Source: a virus
Strand: one strand, 5' to 3'
Length of the DNA stretch: 30,619 nucleotides
Virus record (IMG/VR): IMGVR_UViG_3300046718_000807
Span: 1-30,619 of that record
Shown here: piece after piece, positions 23,494-30,330 of the stretch
Position numbering within the stretch: the stretch's first letter is position 1
Layout: every line of letters starts with the position of its first letter
Notes under the pieces: model-generated
Database searches by the model: none
What the model was told of the DNA's origin: nothing
Seen by the model: the letters and a program-made list of their open reading frames with translations, nothing else
Translations under genes and position numbers: made by a program

Positions 23494-23990
23494 TGGGCCC
23501 CCTTGCCTGCCGCGCCTTCAGCCACATAGGCGGCGCACGCCGCCACGAAGCCGGCCCTTTGGGTATCGGTCAGCTCGCGGGTCTTCTTGACGCCGAAGCC
23601 GCCCAGTACATGCCCAGGCGCCAGGATGTCACCCGTGCGGCTCACAAGCGACTTGACGGCCTCGATGCAGTCATCAGGCGTCACGACGACAGGCGCTTCG
23701 GAGATATGCTTCTTCGCTGACGGCGCTTCGTCCTCGGGCTCGTTCGTTCCGACCTTAGGCGGACGGCCGCGGCGCGGTGCTTTAGCCTCGGGGAACTGGA
23801 CCACGGGGCCGTTGGCCACAGGCGCATCGACCGAATCCACCAACAGCGGATTGACCGCTTCGTCGGCCTTGAGCTCCCGGCCCTCGCGAATCACCTCTGG
23901 CGCAACCGGCAATCCGACCTTAGCCAGGCTGCTGAGCTCGTTGCGCATCTCCTCCACGTTCTCGAATGTCATCCGCAACTCGATCGCCAT
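23490..23990 (-). CDS. AT-hook-containing hypothetical protein (166 aa)
   Basis: The N-terminal 40 residues are helical and acidic (MAIELRMTFENVEEMRNELS). The middle is disordered with a typical AT-hook, APRRGRPPKVG (about 91-101). The C-terminal 60 residues form a small domain (DDCIEAVKSLVSRTGDILAP, ARELTDTQRAG-like helix, AACAAYVAEGA). It would bind DNA, perhaps to position the nuclease or SNF2 protein whose genes flank it. Stop and start overlap with the DUF2800 gene; a 12-bp gap separates it from the helicase stop. Family not recognised. Confidence 0.6.
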   Translation of the reverse strand: MAIELRMTFENVEEMRNELSSLAKVGLPVAPEVIREGRELKADEAVNPLLVDSVDAPVANGPVVQFPEAKAPRRGRPPKVGTNEPEDEAPSAKKHISEAPVVVTPDDCIEAVKSLVSRTGDILAPGHVLGGFGVKKTRELTDTQRAGFVAACAAYVAEGAAGKGAQ

Positions 23991-24002
23991 AGTGCTATCC
24001 TT

Positions 24003-25307
24003 TCAATTGAACAGCGCGTTGATATCGGCCAACTTCCTCGAGCACGCCCGCGCGATGTCCTCATCGATGCTGTCCGGGATGGTGGCGATGCGCGCGATGC
24101 ACGCAGCCCGCTGGCCAATGCGGTGGATGCGCATGATGGCTTGCTCGTTGTCCCCTGGAACCCAAGACTGCTCGACAAGCACCACATCCGAAGCAGCATT
24201 GAGTGTGATGCCCGTGCCGGCCGCCTGCAATTGGCCAATGAACACAGGACAGCGGCGGCTACGCTGAAAGCGCTCTACCTCATCGGCGCGCTCGCCCGGC
24301 AACGATGAGCCAGTAAGCACGGCCGGCTCGAAGGCACGCAGCGCCACGGCCATGATCTCGATGACCTCGCGGTGATGAGCAAAGAGCACCACCTTGGAAA
24401 GGCCTGACGCCAACTGATCCTTCACCCATCGCGCCACTGCATCGGCCTTGACCACGCCGATCGCGCGCCGGTATGTCGCCATCGTCTCGCCCAAGCCCTT
24501 AAGCCCGGCCAAGCCTTCGCTGTTCAGCACCCGGCGCACCTCGACAGCGAAATCCGACAAAGCCGTTGGGTCGGTCGCCTCTAACGGCAACATGGCGATC
24601 CGCAAAGGCGGCAGATCGGTGAGCACATCGAGCTTGCGGCGGCGCAGCATGATTTGCGAAAGGATGCCCTTGAGCTCCGGCACGCGTTTGGCGCCGACGA
24701 TCTTGGCGCCGAAGCCGGTTTCGACCAGGCGGCAGTAGCGCTGGGTGAACTGGTGGAAGTTGCGCGGCTTGGCCATGCCGCGCGGATTGGGAGCGCAGAT
24801 GAGCCCCGGGAACACGGCGTGCAGCATCGGCCACAGCTCCGAGGCGTTGTTCGGCGTCGGCGTGCCGGTCAGAAGCCACACCCTGCGACATTGCTTGACG
24901 AAGCCGCCTTCACAGTCCTTGCCGAAGATGACCTTGGTCCGCATGGCGCTGGGCGTCTTGAGGTAGTGCGCCTCGTCGATGATGACCAAGTCGAAGTTGG
25001 ACTTTGGCGGTATCATCCCCTTGCCCATAGAGGTGTTGCGGAAGGCGTCGTAGGACATCACGCGCCAGAGCTTGAGAATGGCGGGCCCGCCCCAGCGACG
25101 GAGCTCGTCCAGCCACACAGCGCGCACGCTCGCGGGGCAGATGACCAGCACATTGGTGAGCTTCAAGCGCAGCGCGGCAATGACGGCCTGCGGCGTCTTG
25201 CCAAGGCCCATCTCGTCCGCCAGCAGCGCGTCGGTCCGGCCCATAAGCCACTGCACACCCGCTTCCTGGAAGGGGTAGAGCGCCAAAGGCGGATTGACGT
25301 TGATCAT
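24003..25307 (-). CDS. SNF2-type DEAD/DEAH helicase (phage replication/recombination ATPase)
   Basis: I choose the ATG at 25307 (MINVNPPLALYPFQEAGVQW) because it overlaps the preceding stop (ATGA); an ATG at 25325 would add 6 residues. The 434-aa protein has the SF2 motifs: Q-like YPFQ (11-14), Walker A DEMGLGKT (31-38), motif II DEAH (111-114), motif III LLTGTP, and motif VI QAIMRIHRIGQ near 400. The single-unit SNF2 form, without accessory domains, is the kind found in phage replication modules with DUF2800/DUF2815. It likely remodels DNA or displaces proteins instead of acting as the main fork helicase. Confidence 0.9.
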   Translation of the reverse strand: MINVNPPLALYPFQEAGVQWLMGRTDALLADEMGLGKTPQAVIAALRLKLTNVLVICPASVRAVWLDELRRWGGPAILKLWRVMSYDAFRNTSMGKGMIPPKSNFDLVIIDEAHYLKTPSAMRTKVIFGKDCEGGFVKQCRRVWLLTGTPTPNNASELWPMLHAVFPGLICAPNPRGMAKPRNFHQFTQRYCRLVETGFGAKIVGAKRVPELKGILSQIMLRRRKLDVLTDLPPLRIAMLPLEATDPTALSDFAVEVRRVLNSEGLAGLKGLGETMATYRRAIGVVKADAVARWVKDQLASGLSKVVLFAHHREVIEIMAVALRAFEPAVLTGSSLPGERADEVERFQRSRRCPVFIGQLQAAGTGITLNAASDVVLVEQSWVPGDNEQAIMRIHRIGQRAACIARIATIPDSIDEDIARACSRKLADINALFN

Positions 25308-25519
25308 GATTGCCGGCGGCCCCACCAGCGCCGGAAAAGGCTAAGGCAATCGGGGCAAAGGTCCGCGGGCGCAACACCGATGGGGAAAGTCTCCTCGTCC
25401 GCTACCCCATCGACCTGCATCTTGATCCAGGCCCATCGCTGCACAACGGGCTCTTCAACCCAGCCGCAGCGGTCGCAAGTGTATCGCGACTTCAGGATAG
25501 AGGTGTCCTGACGCGTCAT
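25304..25519 (-). CDS. Small zinc-ribbon protein (71 aa)
   Basis: This protein has two CxxC knuckles, CDRCGW (15-20) and CPDCLS (55-60), with beta-like sequence between (VVQRWAWIKMQVDG). That is a compact zinc ribbon. The C-terminus is basic (LFRRWWGRRQ), suiting nucleic-acid contact. Both ends overlap their neighbours by 4 bp. It could be an accessory to the helicase that follows, but no family name is supported. Confidence 0.6.
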   Translation of the reverse strand: MTRQDTSILKSRYTCDRCGWVEEPVVQRWAWIKMQVDGVADEETFPIGVAPADLCPDCLSLFRRWWGRRQS

Positions 25520-25881
25520 GACGAGAACGCCGTCGGCGCCAAGCCCATCCGGTCCAAATGCTTGACGAGATCCTTGAGGCCATTGCGCTGGGCGAGCGCC
25601 ATCCTGCAGAAGGACACCAGCACGTCCGCCGCCGCCTTATCGTCATCGAGGCAGAACAAGGTGAGCGACATGGCGCGCACGCAGCCGGCCACCACGCCGA
25701 CCGGCGCGTCGGAGCGCGCAGCCAATTGGAACATGTCCCGCTCGACTTGGTGGTCCTTAGAGCCTGAGTCCAACGCCTGCTGGACGAGAAACGCCTCGAA
25801 CAGATCGACGATCGCGAAGCCGTCTGGATGTTCCTTGATGAACTGTTCCGTGTAGTCGGCAGGTATGCTCATGGGGCTCAT
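25516..25881 (-). CDS. Hypothetical alpha-helical protein (121 aa)
   Basis: The product (MSPMSIPADYTEQFIKEHPD, then FAIVDLFEAFLVQQALDSGS) is wholly helical with a hydrophobic C-terminal half (VVAGCVRAMSLTLFCLDDD). There is no membrane helix or known motif. The start may be the ATG at 25881 or one 9 nt further on; neither has a strong Shine-Dalgarno. The stop overlaps the zinc-ribbon start (ATGA). It is an early gene of unknown role. Confidence 0.55.
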   Translation of the reverse strand: MSPMSIPADYTEQFIKEHPDGFAIVDLFEAFLVQQALDSGSKDHQVERDMFQLAARSDAPVGVVAGCVRAMSLTLFCLDDDKAAADVLVSFCRMALAQRNGLKDLVKHLDRMGLAPTAFSS

Positions 25882-25887
25882 GACGTA

Positions 25888-25986
25888 TCACCAGCGGATC
25901 TTTTTGGCGAAACTGTAATAGGCGATACAGACAAGCACAGCCATCGCCGCGCCCCCGAGCAGAATGCCTATTAACATGTTCAGCAT
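25888..25986 (-). CDS. 32-residue single-TM membrane peptide
   Basis: The ATG at 25986 lies 2 nt after the RuvC stop, and the frame runs to a TGA at 25888-25890. The peptide is MLNMLIGILLGGAAMAVLVC followed by IAYYSFAKKIRW. This is a single hydrophobic helix with a positively charged end (KKIRW), that is, a membrane anchor oriented with the C-terminus in the cytoplasm. It fills an otherwise empty gap in a tightly packed operon, which supports that it is real. The role is unknown. Confidence 0.6.
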   Translation of the reverse strand: MLNMLIGILLGGAAMAVLVCIAYYSFAKKIRW

Positions 25987-25988
25987 GG

Positions 25989-26459
25989 TCACACCCATTC
26001 CTTGATGCCGTATTCGACGAGTGCATAGCGGACCAACGCGATTGCGTCGGCCTCGTTATCGTCCGCAGGGTTGAAGCCCAGGCTTCTGGCGACGGCGATC
26101 ATCTTCGCCTTGTCGGCGTTGCCCTTGCCGGTGAAGTGCTTCTTGATGGTGGCCACGGGCACGGCCTGGTAGTCGATTGACGCCTCTTGGCAGTAGGTCT
26201 GCAGCATGGCCACGAGACCTCCATAAACATGAGCGGCACTCGTGCCCACATGACGCCGGACCTCCTCATAGGCCACGAGATCCGGCCGGATGGATTCGGC
26301 CGTCTCTTGCAATCGCGCGCGGAATTTGACGAAGCGCATCCCGCTCGAGTCGTAGCGACTAGGCTGGAACGACCATGAGCCAGACAGCATCGCGTTGTCG
26401 GTCGTCGACGCGATCGCGAAGCCGGTGCGCGTGCCCAGGTCGAGAGCCAGGATTTTCAT
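25989..26459 (-). CDS. RuvC-like Holliday junction resolvase
   Basis: This 156-aa protein has the RuvC/RNase H fold signature: ALDLGTRTGFA with Asp7, an acidic pair YEEVRRH (Glu65/66), a GGLVAMLQ helix, VPVATIKKHFTGKGNADK and the last acids DDNEADAIAL (Asp138). All four catalytic acids can be placed. It would cut branched DNA left by replication or recombination before packaging. It is the first gene of the - strand replication operon, with a 5' leader of about 110 nt from the predicted promoter. Confidence 0.88.
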   Translation of the reverse strand: MKILALDLGTRTGFAIASTTDNAMLSGSWSFQPSRYDSSGMRFVKFRARLQETAESIRPDLVAYEEVRRHVGTSAAHVYGGLVAMLQTYCQEASIDYQAVPVATIKKHFTGKGNADKAKMIAVARSLGFNPADDNEADAIALVRYALVEYGIKEWV

Positions 26460-26570
26460 GGGATTTCAGCCGGGTGGCGAACCGGCAACGGGCAAGGCAT
26501 GCCAGGACTTTCGATTGTCGACGGGTGTTTTCGATAATGGATTTTGAGCTCGATCAAGCCCAACCGAGAC

Positions 26571-26601
26571 AGGCTAGACGGCTTGATTATGCTGTGTCAA
26601 G
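26571..26601 (-). promoter_or_regulatory. Promoter candidate for the replication operon
   Basis: On the - strand, CTTGACA (26601-26595) is a perfect -35. A -10-like CTAGCC/TAGCCT (26577-26571) follows at 17-18 bp. Alphaproteobacterial promoters commonly show CTTGAC. The -35 is part of a 10-bp palindrome TCAAGCTTGA (26597-26606), a possible operator. This lies in the 186-bp gap between divergent replication transcripts. No clear + strand promoter could be fixed; TTTCGAT occurs twice, 20 bp apart (26509, 26529). Confidence 0.5.
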
Positions 26602-26645
26602 CTTGAAATTCGAACTTCGCCAAGCCTCGCCAAGGATACATCATC

Positions 26646-28598
26646 ATGACCGACACCCCCATGCGTGAGCATGCTTTGGCGCTTGCCGCGAGGGGGTTTC
26701 GAGTTTTTAAATTGGAGGTTTGGGGGAAGCATCCCGTCGTCGAGAACTGGCCAGAATCGGCGTCGTGCGATGCGGATACGGTGCGAGCCATGTGGACCCT
26801 GCCCTGGGGCGAGGCGCTCGACAACAATGTGGGAATCCTGGCCGGCGGCGATCTGATGGTCATCGACGTCGACATGAAGAACGGGGCTCATGGCGATGCG
26901 TCGCTGGACTACCTGGTCGATTCGCTGGAGCTCGATGTGCGAACCTTCACAGTGCGCACGCCGACCGGCGGCCGGCACATCTACTTCAGGACTGCCGGCG
27001 TTGAGGTCCGCAACTCGGTGCGAGCGCTTAGGCCAGGGCTCGATGTGAGGGGGTGGCATGGATACGTGGTCGGTCCGGGGAGCGAAACGTGGCAGGGCCG
27101 CTACGAGATCCTGTCGGACAAGCCGATCGCCATGGCGCCGGATTGGTTGGTGAACATGTGCGGACGCGCGCGCCGGTGCGCGCCCGAATCAGGAACACGC
27201 CCCGCGGCTGGCACGATAGAGCTCGATGCGCAAGCGGACCTGGAGCGGGCCGTGAGATGGCTCGAGGACGAGGCGCCGACGGCCGTGAGCGGCAATGGGC
27301 GTAACAACGAAACGTACAGGGTGGCAGCACGCCTGGGCGACCTGGGCGTGTCCGAGGCGCAGGCTGTGGTGCTGATGATGGGGCACTGGAATGAGCTGAA
27401 GGTGTTTCCGCCTTATGAATGGGAGCTGCTCGAGGCGAGGGTGGGGCACTCCTACAAGTACCGTCGGCGGCCACTAGGAGTTGCATCGCCGCTCGTCGAG
27501 TTCGATGCGGTCGAGCTCGCACCAGACCCGGTGAGGGTAAAACGCAATAAGAACAGCAAGCCGACAACCGAATGGGTGGACCAAGTCATGCCGGGCAACG
27601 ACAATCCATACCTCATCAAGGGCTGGCTCGACGCCGGCATGATATCGATCCTCTATGGGGCTTCGGGAGCTTCCAAGAGCTTCGTGGCGCTCGACATGGG
27701 CTGGCACGTGGGCGCTGGGAAGGCCTGGAACGGCTGCGAGGTGAAGCGGGGGATCGTGCTCTACGTGGCACTCGAAGGCGGCGCCGGAATCAAAAAGCGG
27801 CTGGTGGCGTTGCGGACACGGCACGGGATAGGCTGCCACCTGGCCGCCATGCGTTGGGGCATCGACCTCAAACCAGGGAGCAAAGATGCCGCGGAGCTCG
27901 TTCGCTTGGCGCGTGAGGCCGAGAAGGAGCAAGGCGGGTTGCCGGTGGTGCTGATCATCATCGACACGCTCTCGCGGGCGACGGCCGGGCTCGACGAGAA
28001 CTCGGCATCGGACATGAACGGGGTCGTGCGGGTCGTCGAGGGCATCTGCGAGACGCTCCAATGCCATGTCATGCTGGTGCATCACAGTGGCAAGGACGCC
28101 GCGCGTGGAGCGAGAGGTTCTTCGGCGCTGAAGGCGGCGACCGACACGGAGCTCGAGGTCGTCTCCGAAGGACCGGAAGGCACGCTCAGCGCCACCAAGC
28201 AGCGGGACATCGACGGGACCATGGAAGCCCCATTCGTCAGGGAGACGATCGAGGTTGGCAAGGATGCGGACGGCAAAGCTATTTTCAGCTGTGTGATCAG
28301 ATGGCGATCGAAGGCCGATATCGAATTCGGGCCGGTCGAATTAAATGACGGACAAAGCCAGTTGCTAGAGTTCCTCGATTTATTGGACGAAGGAGACGGC
28401 GTGGTGGAATCCGATTGGTGGGCGCATGCGCAGGCCAACTGGAGGGAGAGCAAGCACGGAAAGTGGCGCTTGAGTTCAACTCAAGCGGCGCCGATCAGCC
28501 TAAGCAGATTGCGGGCAATACGCTTGAGTTTGCTTAAGTTGAGCTTGATTTATAAAAACGAGAAAGGTCAATGGTTTAGGCGTATAACTCAACCGTGA
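26646..28598 (+). CDS. Primase-polymerase / RepA-like helicase fusion
   Basis: This 650-aa protein primes and unwinds DNA for phage replication. Residues about 1-170 are a Prim-Pol domain: GFRVFKL at the start, the catalytic DxD in VIDVDMKNG (Asp74, Asp76) and TGGRHIYF (His111). A linker helix region (195-275) follows. Then comes a RecA/KaiC-type helicase: Walker A YGASGASKS (Lys344), Walker B VVLIIIDTLSR (Asp440) and VMLVHHSGKD (His479/480). The C-terminal end is winged-helix-like, and its DNA also holds the first iteron-like palindrome. It is divergent from the operon encoding the polymerase and SSB with which it must work. Confidence 0.9.
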   Translation: MTDTPMREHALALAARGFRVFKLEVWGKHPVVENWPESASCDADTVRAMWTLPWGEALDNNVGILAGGDLMVIDVDMKNGAHGDASLDYLVDSLELDVRTFTVRTPTGGRHIYFRTAGVEVRNSVRALRPGLDVRGWHGYVVGPGSETWQGRYEILSDKPIAMAPDWLVNMCGRARRCAPESGTRPAAGTIELDAQADLERAVRWLEDEAPTAVSGNGRNNETYRVAARLGDLGVSEAQAVVLMMGHWNELKVFPPYEWELLEARVGHSYKYRRRPLGVASPLVEFDAVELAPDPVRVKRNKNSKPTTEWVDQVMPGNDNPYLIKGWLDAGMISILYGASGASKSFVALDMGWHVGAGKAWNGCEVKRGIVLYVALEGGAGIKKRLVALRTRHGIGCHLAAMRWGIDLKPGSKDAAELVRLAREAEKEQGGLPVVLIIIDTLSRATAGLDENSASDMNGVVRVVEGICETLQCHVMLVHHSGKDAARGARGSSALKAATDTELEVVSEGPEGTLSATKQRDIDGTMEAPFVRETIEVGKDADGKAIFSCVIRWRSKADIEFGPVELNDGQSQLLEFLDLLDEGDGVVESDWWAHAQANWRESKHGKWRLSSTQAAPISLSRLRAIRLSLLKLSLIYKNEKGQWFRRITQP

Positions 28599-28648
28599 TT
28601 GAGTTTGCTTGAGTTCATGCTTGAGTTCATCCCAAGGCTGATCGAGTT
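28467..28648 (+). repeat. Iteron-like GCTTGAGTT cluster, candidate replication origin
   Basis: The 9-mer GCTTGAGTT recurs at 28468 (followed after one base by its inverse AACTCAAGC at 28478, a palindrome of 10-bp arms), 28522, 28607 and 28619. One- or two-mismatch copies lie at 28532, 28543, 28597 and 28640. Several are 10-12 bp apart, about one helical turn. The 28540-28600 part is AT-rich. The cluster overlaps the 3' end of the Prim-Pol/helicase gene, a common origin location. Confidence 0.6.
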
Positions 28649-28649
28649 A

Positions 28650-28687
28650 GGGGGGTGGGGGGCCCCCTTAAGGGGGGGCCACCCCCC
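28650..28687. repeat. Extreme G/C palindrome downstream of iterons
   Basis: GGGGGGTGG (28650-28658) pairs with CCACCCCCC (28679-28687). Inside it, CCCCCTTAAGGGGG (28663-28676) is self-complementary. The structure is 38 bp long with G-runs on both strands, so a cruciform or quadruplex is possible. It may end the Prim-Pol transcript or act at the origin. Confidence 0.6.
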
Positions 28688-28725
28688 ACACGAGCAGGGG
28701 CATCTCGATTTTCATGGAGATTTGG

Positions 28726-29511
28726 ATGGCTAAGAGCATCTTCGAAATTTTAATTAATTTGCCCCCACCGGACGATCCGCGGTGGGACAAGGTCCGGCTG
28801 GACCTGGAGAAGCAGCGGCGCGCGATGCGGCGCAAGCAGTTGGCCATGGACAAGCGCCAAAGGCGGACGGAGCTCCGCGGCGCGCGACTGGCGGCCGTCA
28901 CCCTGGCGCGCATCGCCGGTGACCCGGCCGGCCTTATCGGGCCGCCTGGTCAGTCCCCCTACGAGCAAGCTCTTGCGGTGATGCGGCCGGGCGACTGGTA
29001 CCGGCCCGCGGATCTGGCGAGGCTGACCGGCACTTGGCGCGGTTGGGCGCAGGCGGCGTTGCGATGGGCGCTTATGAGCGGCCTGGTGGAAAGCCACAAG
29101 GACGGCTTTGGGCCGGGGCGTGGGCGCGGTTGCTGGCCTTACAGGCTCACGGATGCCGGCGAAGCGTGGCGGGCCTGTAGGGTGCCTCTGAAGGCCTTGG
29201 CGGGGCTACCCCAAAAAGGGGAAGGCCTGGATCAACTCCAGGCCTTTGTGGTTAGCGACGACAGTGCAACCGGAAGTTTAGGACAGATCGTCACGGGTCC
29301 AGCGTTCGATGCGCAGGATCACGCGAATGGTGAACAGCACGACGTCGTGGACGAGCGCAAGAGCGAACAGCAGCAGTCGCCAGGCGATCGGCAGGGCGTG
29401 CAGGAACAGCGGCAGGATGATGAGGAGAACGATGAAGCCGGTTCCGGTCATTTGGGATCGGGCCTGGGCAGAAGGACGAATTCGCGCCAGGAAACATCAC
29501 GTGCGCAGTGA
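28726..29511 (+). CDS. Winged-helix-like hypothetical protein (C-terminal end uncertain)
   Basis: I choose the ATG at 28726 (MAKSIFEILINLPPPDDPRW), which has GGAGA (28716-28720) at the right spacing; an ATG at 28714 lies upstream of that site. Residues 20-60 are highly basic. About 80-150 look like a winged helix (EQALAVMRPGDWYRPADLAR, LTGTWRGWAQAALRWALMSG, then CWPYRLTDAGEAWR). After about residue 165 the frame passes through a strong hairpin and over antisense genes, and the sequence becomes low-complexity (QHDVVDERKSEQQQSPGDRQ). The real protein may end earlier by frameshift or the tail may be dispensable. It is possibly an origin-binding or regulatory protein. Confidence 0.55.
   Translation: MAKSIFEILINLPPPDDPRWDKVRLDLEKQRRAMRRKQLAMDKRQRRTELRGARLAAVTLARIAGDPAGLIGPPGQSPYEQALAVMRPGDWYRPADLARLTGTWRGWAQAALRWALMSGLVESHKDGFGPGRGRGCWPYRLTDAGEAWRACRVPLKALAGLPQKGEGLDQLQAFVVSDDSATGSLGQIVTGPAFDAQDHANGEQHDVVDERKSEQQQSPGDRQGVQEQRQDDEENDEAGSGHLGSGLGRRTNSRQETSRAQ
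29222..29247. terminator. Strong bidirectional hairpin terminator candidate
   Basis: AAGGCCTGGA (29222-29231), loop TCAAC, TCCAGGCCTT (29237-29246) is a perfect 10-bp stem. It has T's after it on the + strand (TTTGTGGTT) and an A-rich block before it (CCCCAAAAAGGGG at 29210-29222), which gives TTTTT on the - strand. It lies between convergent transcripts: the + winged-helix gene and the - accessory genes ending at 29278. Confidence 0.65.
29278..29451 (-). CDS. 57-residue membrane protein antisense to the winged-helix tail
   Basis: The ATG at 29451 overlaps the preceding stop (ATGA) and the frame ends in TAA at 29278. Residues 5-23 (GFIVLLIILPLFLHALPIA) and about 25-41 (RLLLFALALVHDVVLFT) are two hydrophobic helices. 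The end is charged (RVILRIERWTRDDLS). The coupling and clear membrane composition make it more believable than the + strand tail that it overlaps. It lies directly before the hairpin terminator, as the last gene of this operon. Function unknown. Confidence 0.65.
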   Translation of the reverse strand: MTGTGFIVLLIILPLFLHALPIAWRLLLFALALVHDVVLFTIRVILRIERWTRDDLS

Positions 29512-29771
29512 TGCTCTTCGCCCCATGCCACGACCTGGCGCGTATCAGAGGTTATGCCCACATAGTCGGTGTCCTGTTCTTTCGCTTGTTCGGCGAGCTC
29601 CGGCCAATCGTCGAAATCCGGTTCGCTGTCGAGCAAGGCTTCGGCGACGGGTTGCCAAACCTTCATAAGTTTCTCGGCGAGATCGGGATCGTAACCGCCG
29701 TTGGCTATTTCGGTCATGGCGATGTTAGCGGTTTCGACGATGCCGGCTTGCGCTTTGTACCAGGTGCTCAT
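29448..29771 (-). CDS. Hypothetical acidic protein (107 aa)
   Basis: I choose the ATG at 29771 (MSTWYKAQAGIVETANIAMT), which has AAGGAA 8 nt upstream. An ATG at 29801 overlaps the preceding 24-aa peptide's stop (TGATG) and would add MTLETQGTSK. The protein is acidic (ALLDSEPDFDDWPELAEQAK, DTDYVGITSDTRQVVAWGEE), without membrane or metal motifs, and ends in REFVLLPRPDPK. Family not recognised. It is a member of the left-going accessory operon. Confidence 0.55.
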   Translation of the reverse strand: MSTWYKAQAGIVETANIAMTEIANGGYDPDLAEKLMKVWQPVAEALLDSEPDFDDWPELAEQAKEQDTDYVGITSDTRQVVAWGEEHHCARDVSWREFVLLPRPDPK

Positions 29772-29800
29772 CTTGGATGTTCCTTGTGTTTCGAGTGTCA

Positions 29801-29875
29801 TCAGCCGTAGCGGCTGTCGAGTATTTCGAGGCAGATCAGCAAGGTGAAGGCGAGGAGCGACAAAAAATCTTTCAT
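29801..29875 (-). CDS. 24-residue hydrophobic peptide
   Basis: The ATG at 29875 overlaps the stop of the preceding gene (ATGA) and the frame ends with TGA at 29801-29803. The product, MKDFLSLLAFTLLICLEILD plus SRYG, is one short hydrophobic helix with a possible amphipathic face. A GGTGA lies about 8 nt upstream. Translational coupling is the main support. It is at the lower size limit for a gene and may be a membrane-active peptide or just a translated spacer. Confidence 0.4.
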   Translation of the reverse strand: MKDFLSLLAFTLLICLEILDSRYG

Positions 29876-30330
29876 GTGCTTTCACCAGGAAGCGTTCCCC
29901 AAGGCAAGGAAGCGCGCCGGTTGTCCTGCCAACTGTCGGTGGCGGGATCGGAGCAGGGCACGACCCGCCAGGCCTTGACGGCCGTCCAACGCATGGCCAG
30001 GTCGCGAGCGTAGGATTCGGCACTGGCTTCGGTGTCGAAGCGCAGCATGTTGGACGTCCAAGCGTCGGGTGCACAGGAATAGGTCTGCACTTCGGCTTTG
30101 AAGCTTCGCGGGGCCCGGTGGCTGCGGGCGCAAAAGTCCCGGCGGCAAGCATCGCAATGGCCAACACCGTCGGCGGCTTTCGGCTTGCCGCAACTCAGGC
30201 AGTGGGCGCGAGGCTTCCGGCCGGCGAGTAGTCTGTGAATTTGCTTGGCTTCGCCTTTGCCGATCTTGTGGCCATGGCGATTGCTCGAGTCTATGGCCTT
30301 GTCGACTGCGATCGGATTGTAATCGGTCAT
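29872..30330 (-). CDS. Zinc-ribbon hypothetical protein (152 aa)
   Basis: The ATG at 30330 (MTDYNPIAVDKAIDSSNRHG) has GGAG 8 nt upstream; the longer open frame is not supported. After a basic N-terminal helix (KIGKGEAKQIHRLLAGRKPR), two knuckles CLSCGK and CDACRRDFC (about 48-72) form a zinc ribbon. The C-terminal half has an alpha/beta region (MLRFDTEASAESYARDLAMR, then AVKAWRVVPCSDPAT). It could bind nucleic acid. It is the second gene of the accessory operon and shares an identical 20-nt leader with the first. Confidence 0.6.
   Translation of the reverse strand: MTDYNPIAVDKAIDSSNRHGHKIGKGEAKQIHRLLAGRKPRAHCLSCGKPKAADGVGHCDACRRDFCARSHRAPRSFKAEVQTYSCAPDAWTSNMLRFDTEASAESYARDLAMRWTAVKAWRVVPCSDPATDSWQDNRRASLPWGTLPGEST

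Noticed and set aside
24654-25511. 285-aa + strand ORF opposite the helicase
   Set aside because: It is the reverse-strand shadow of the SNF2 gene, whose catalytic motifs are all intact.
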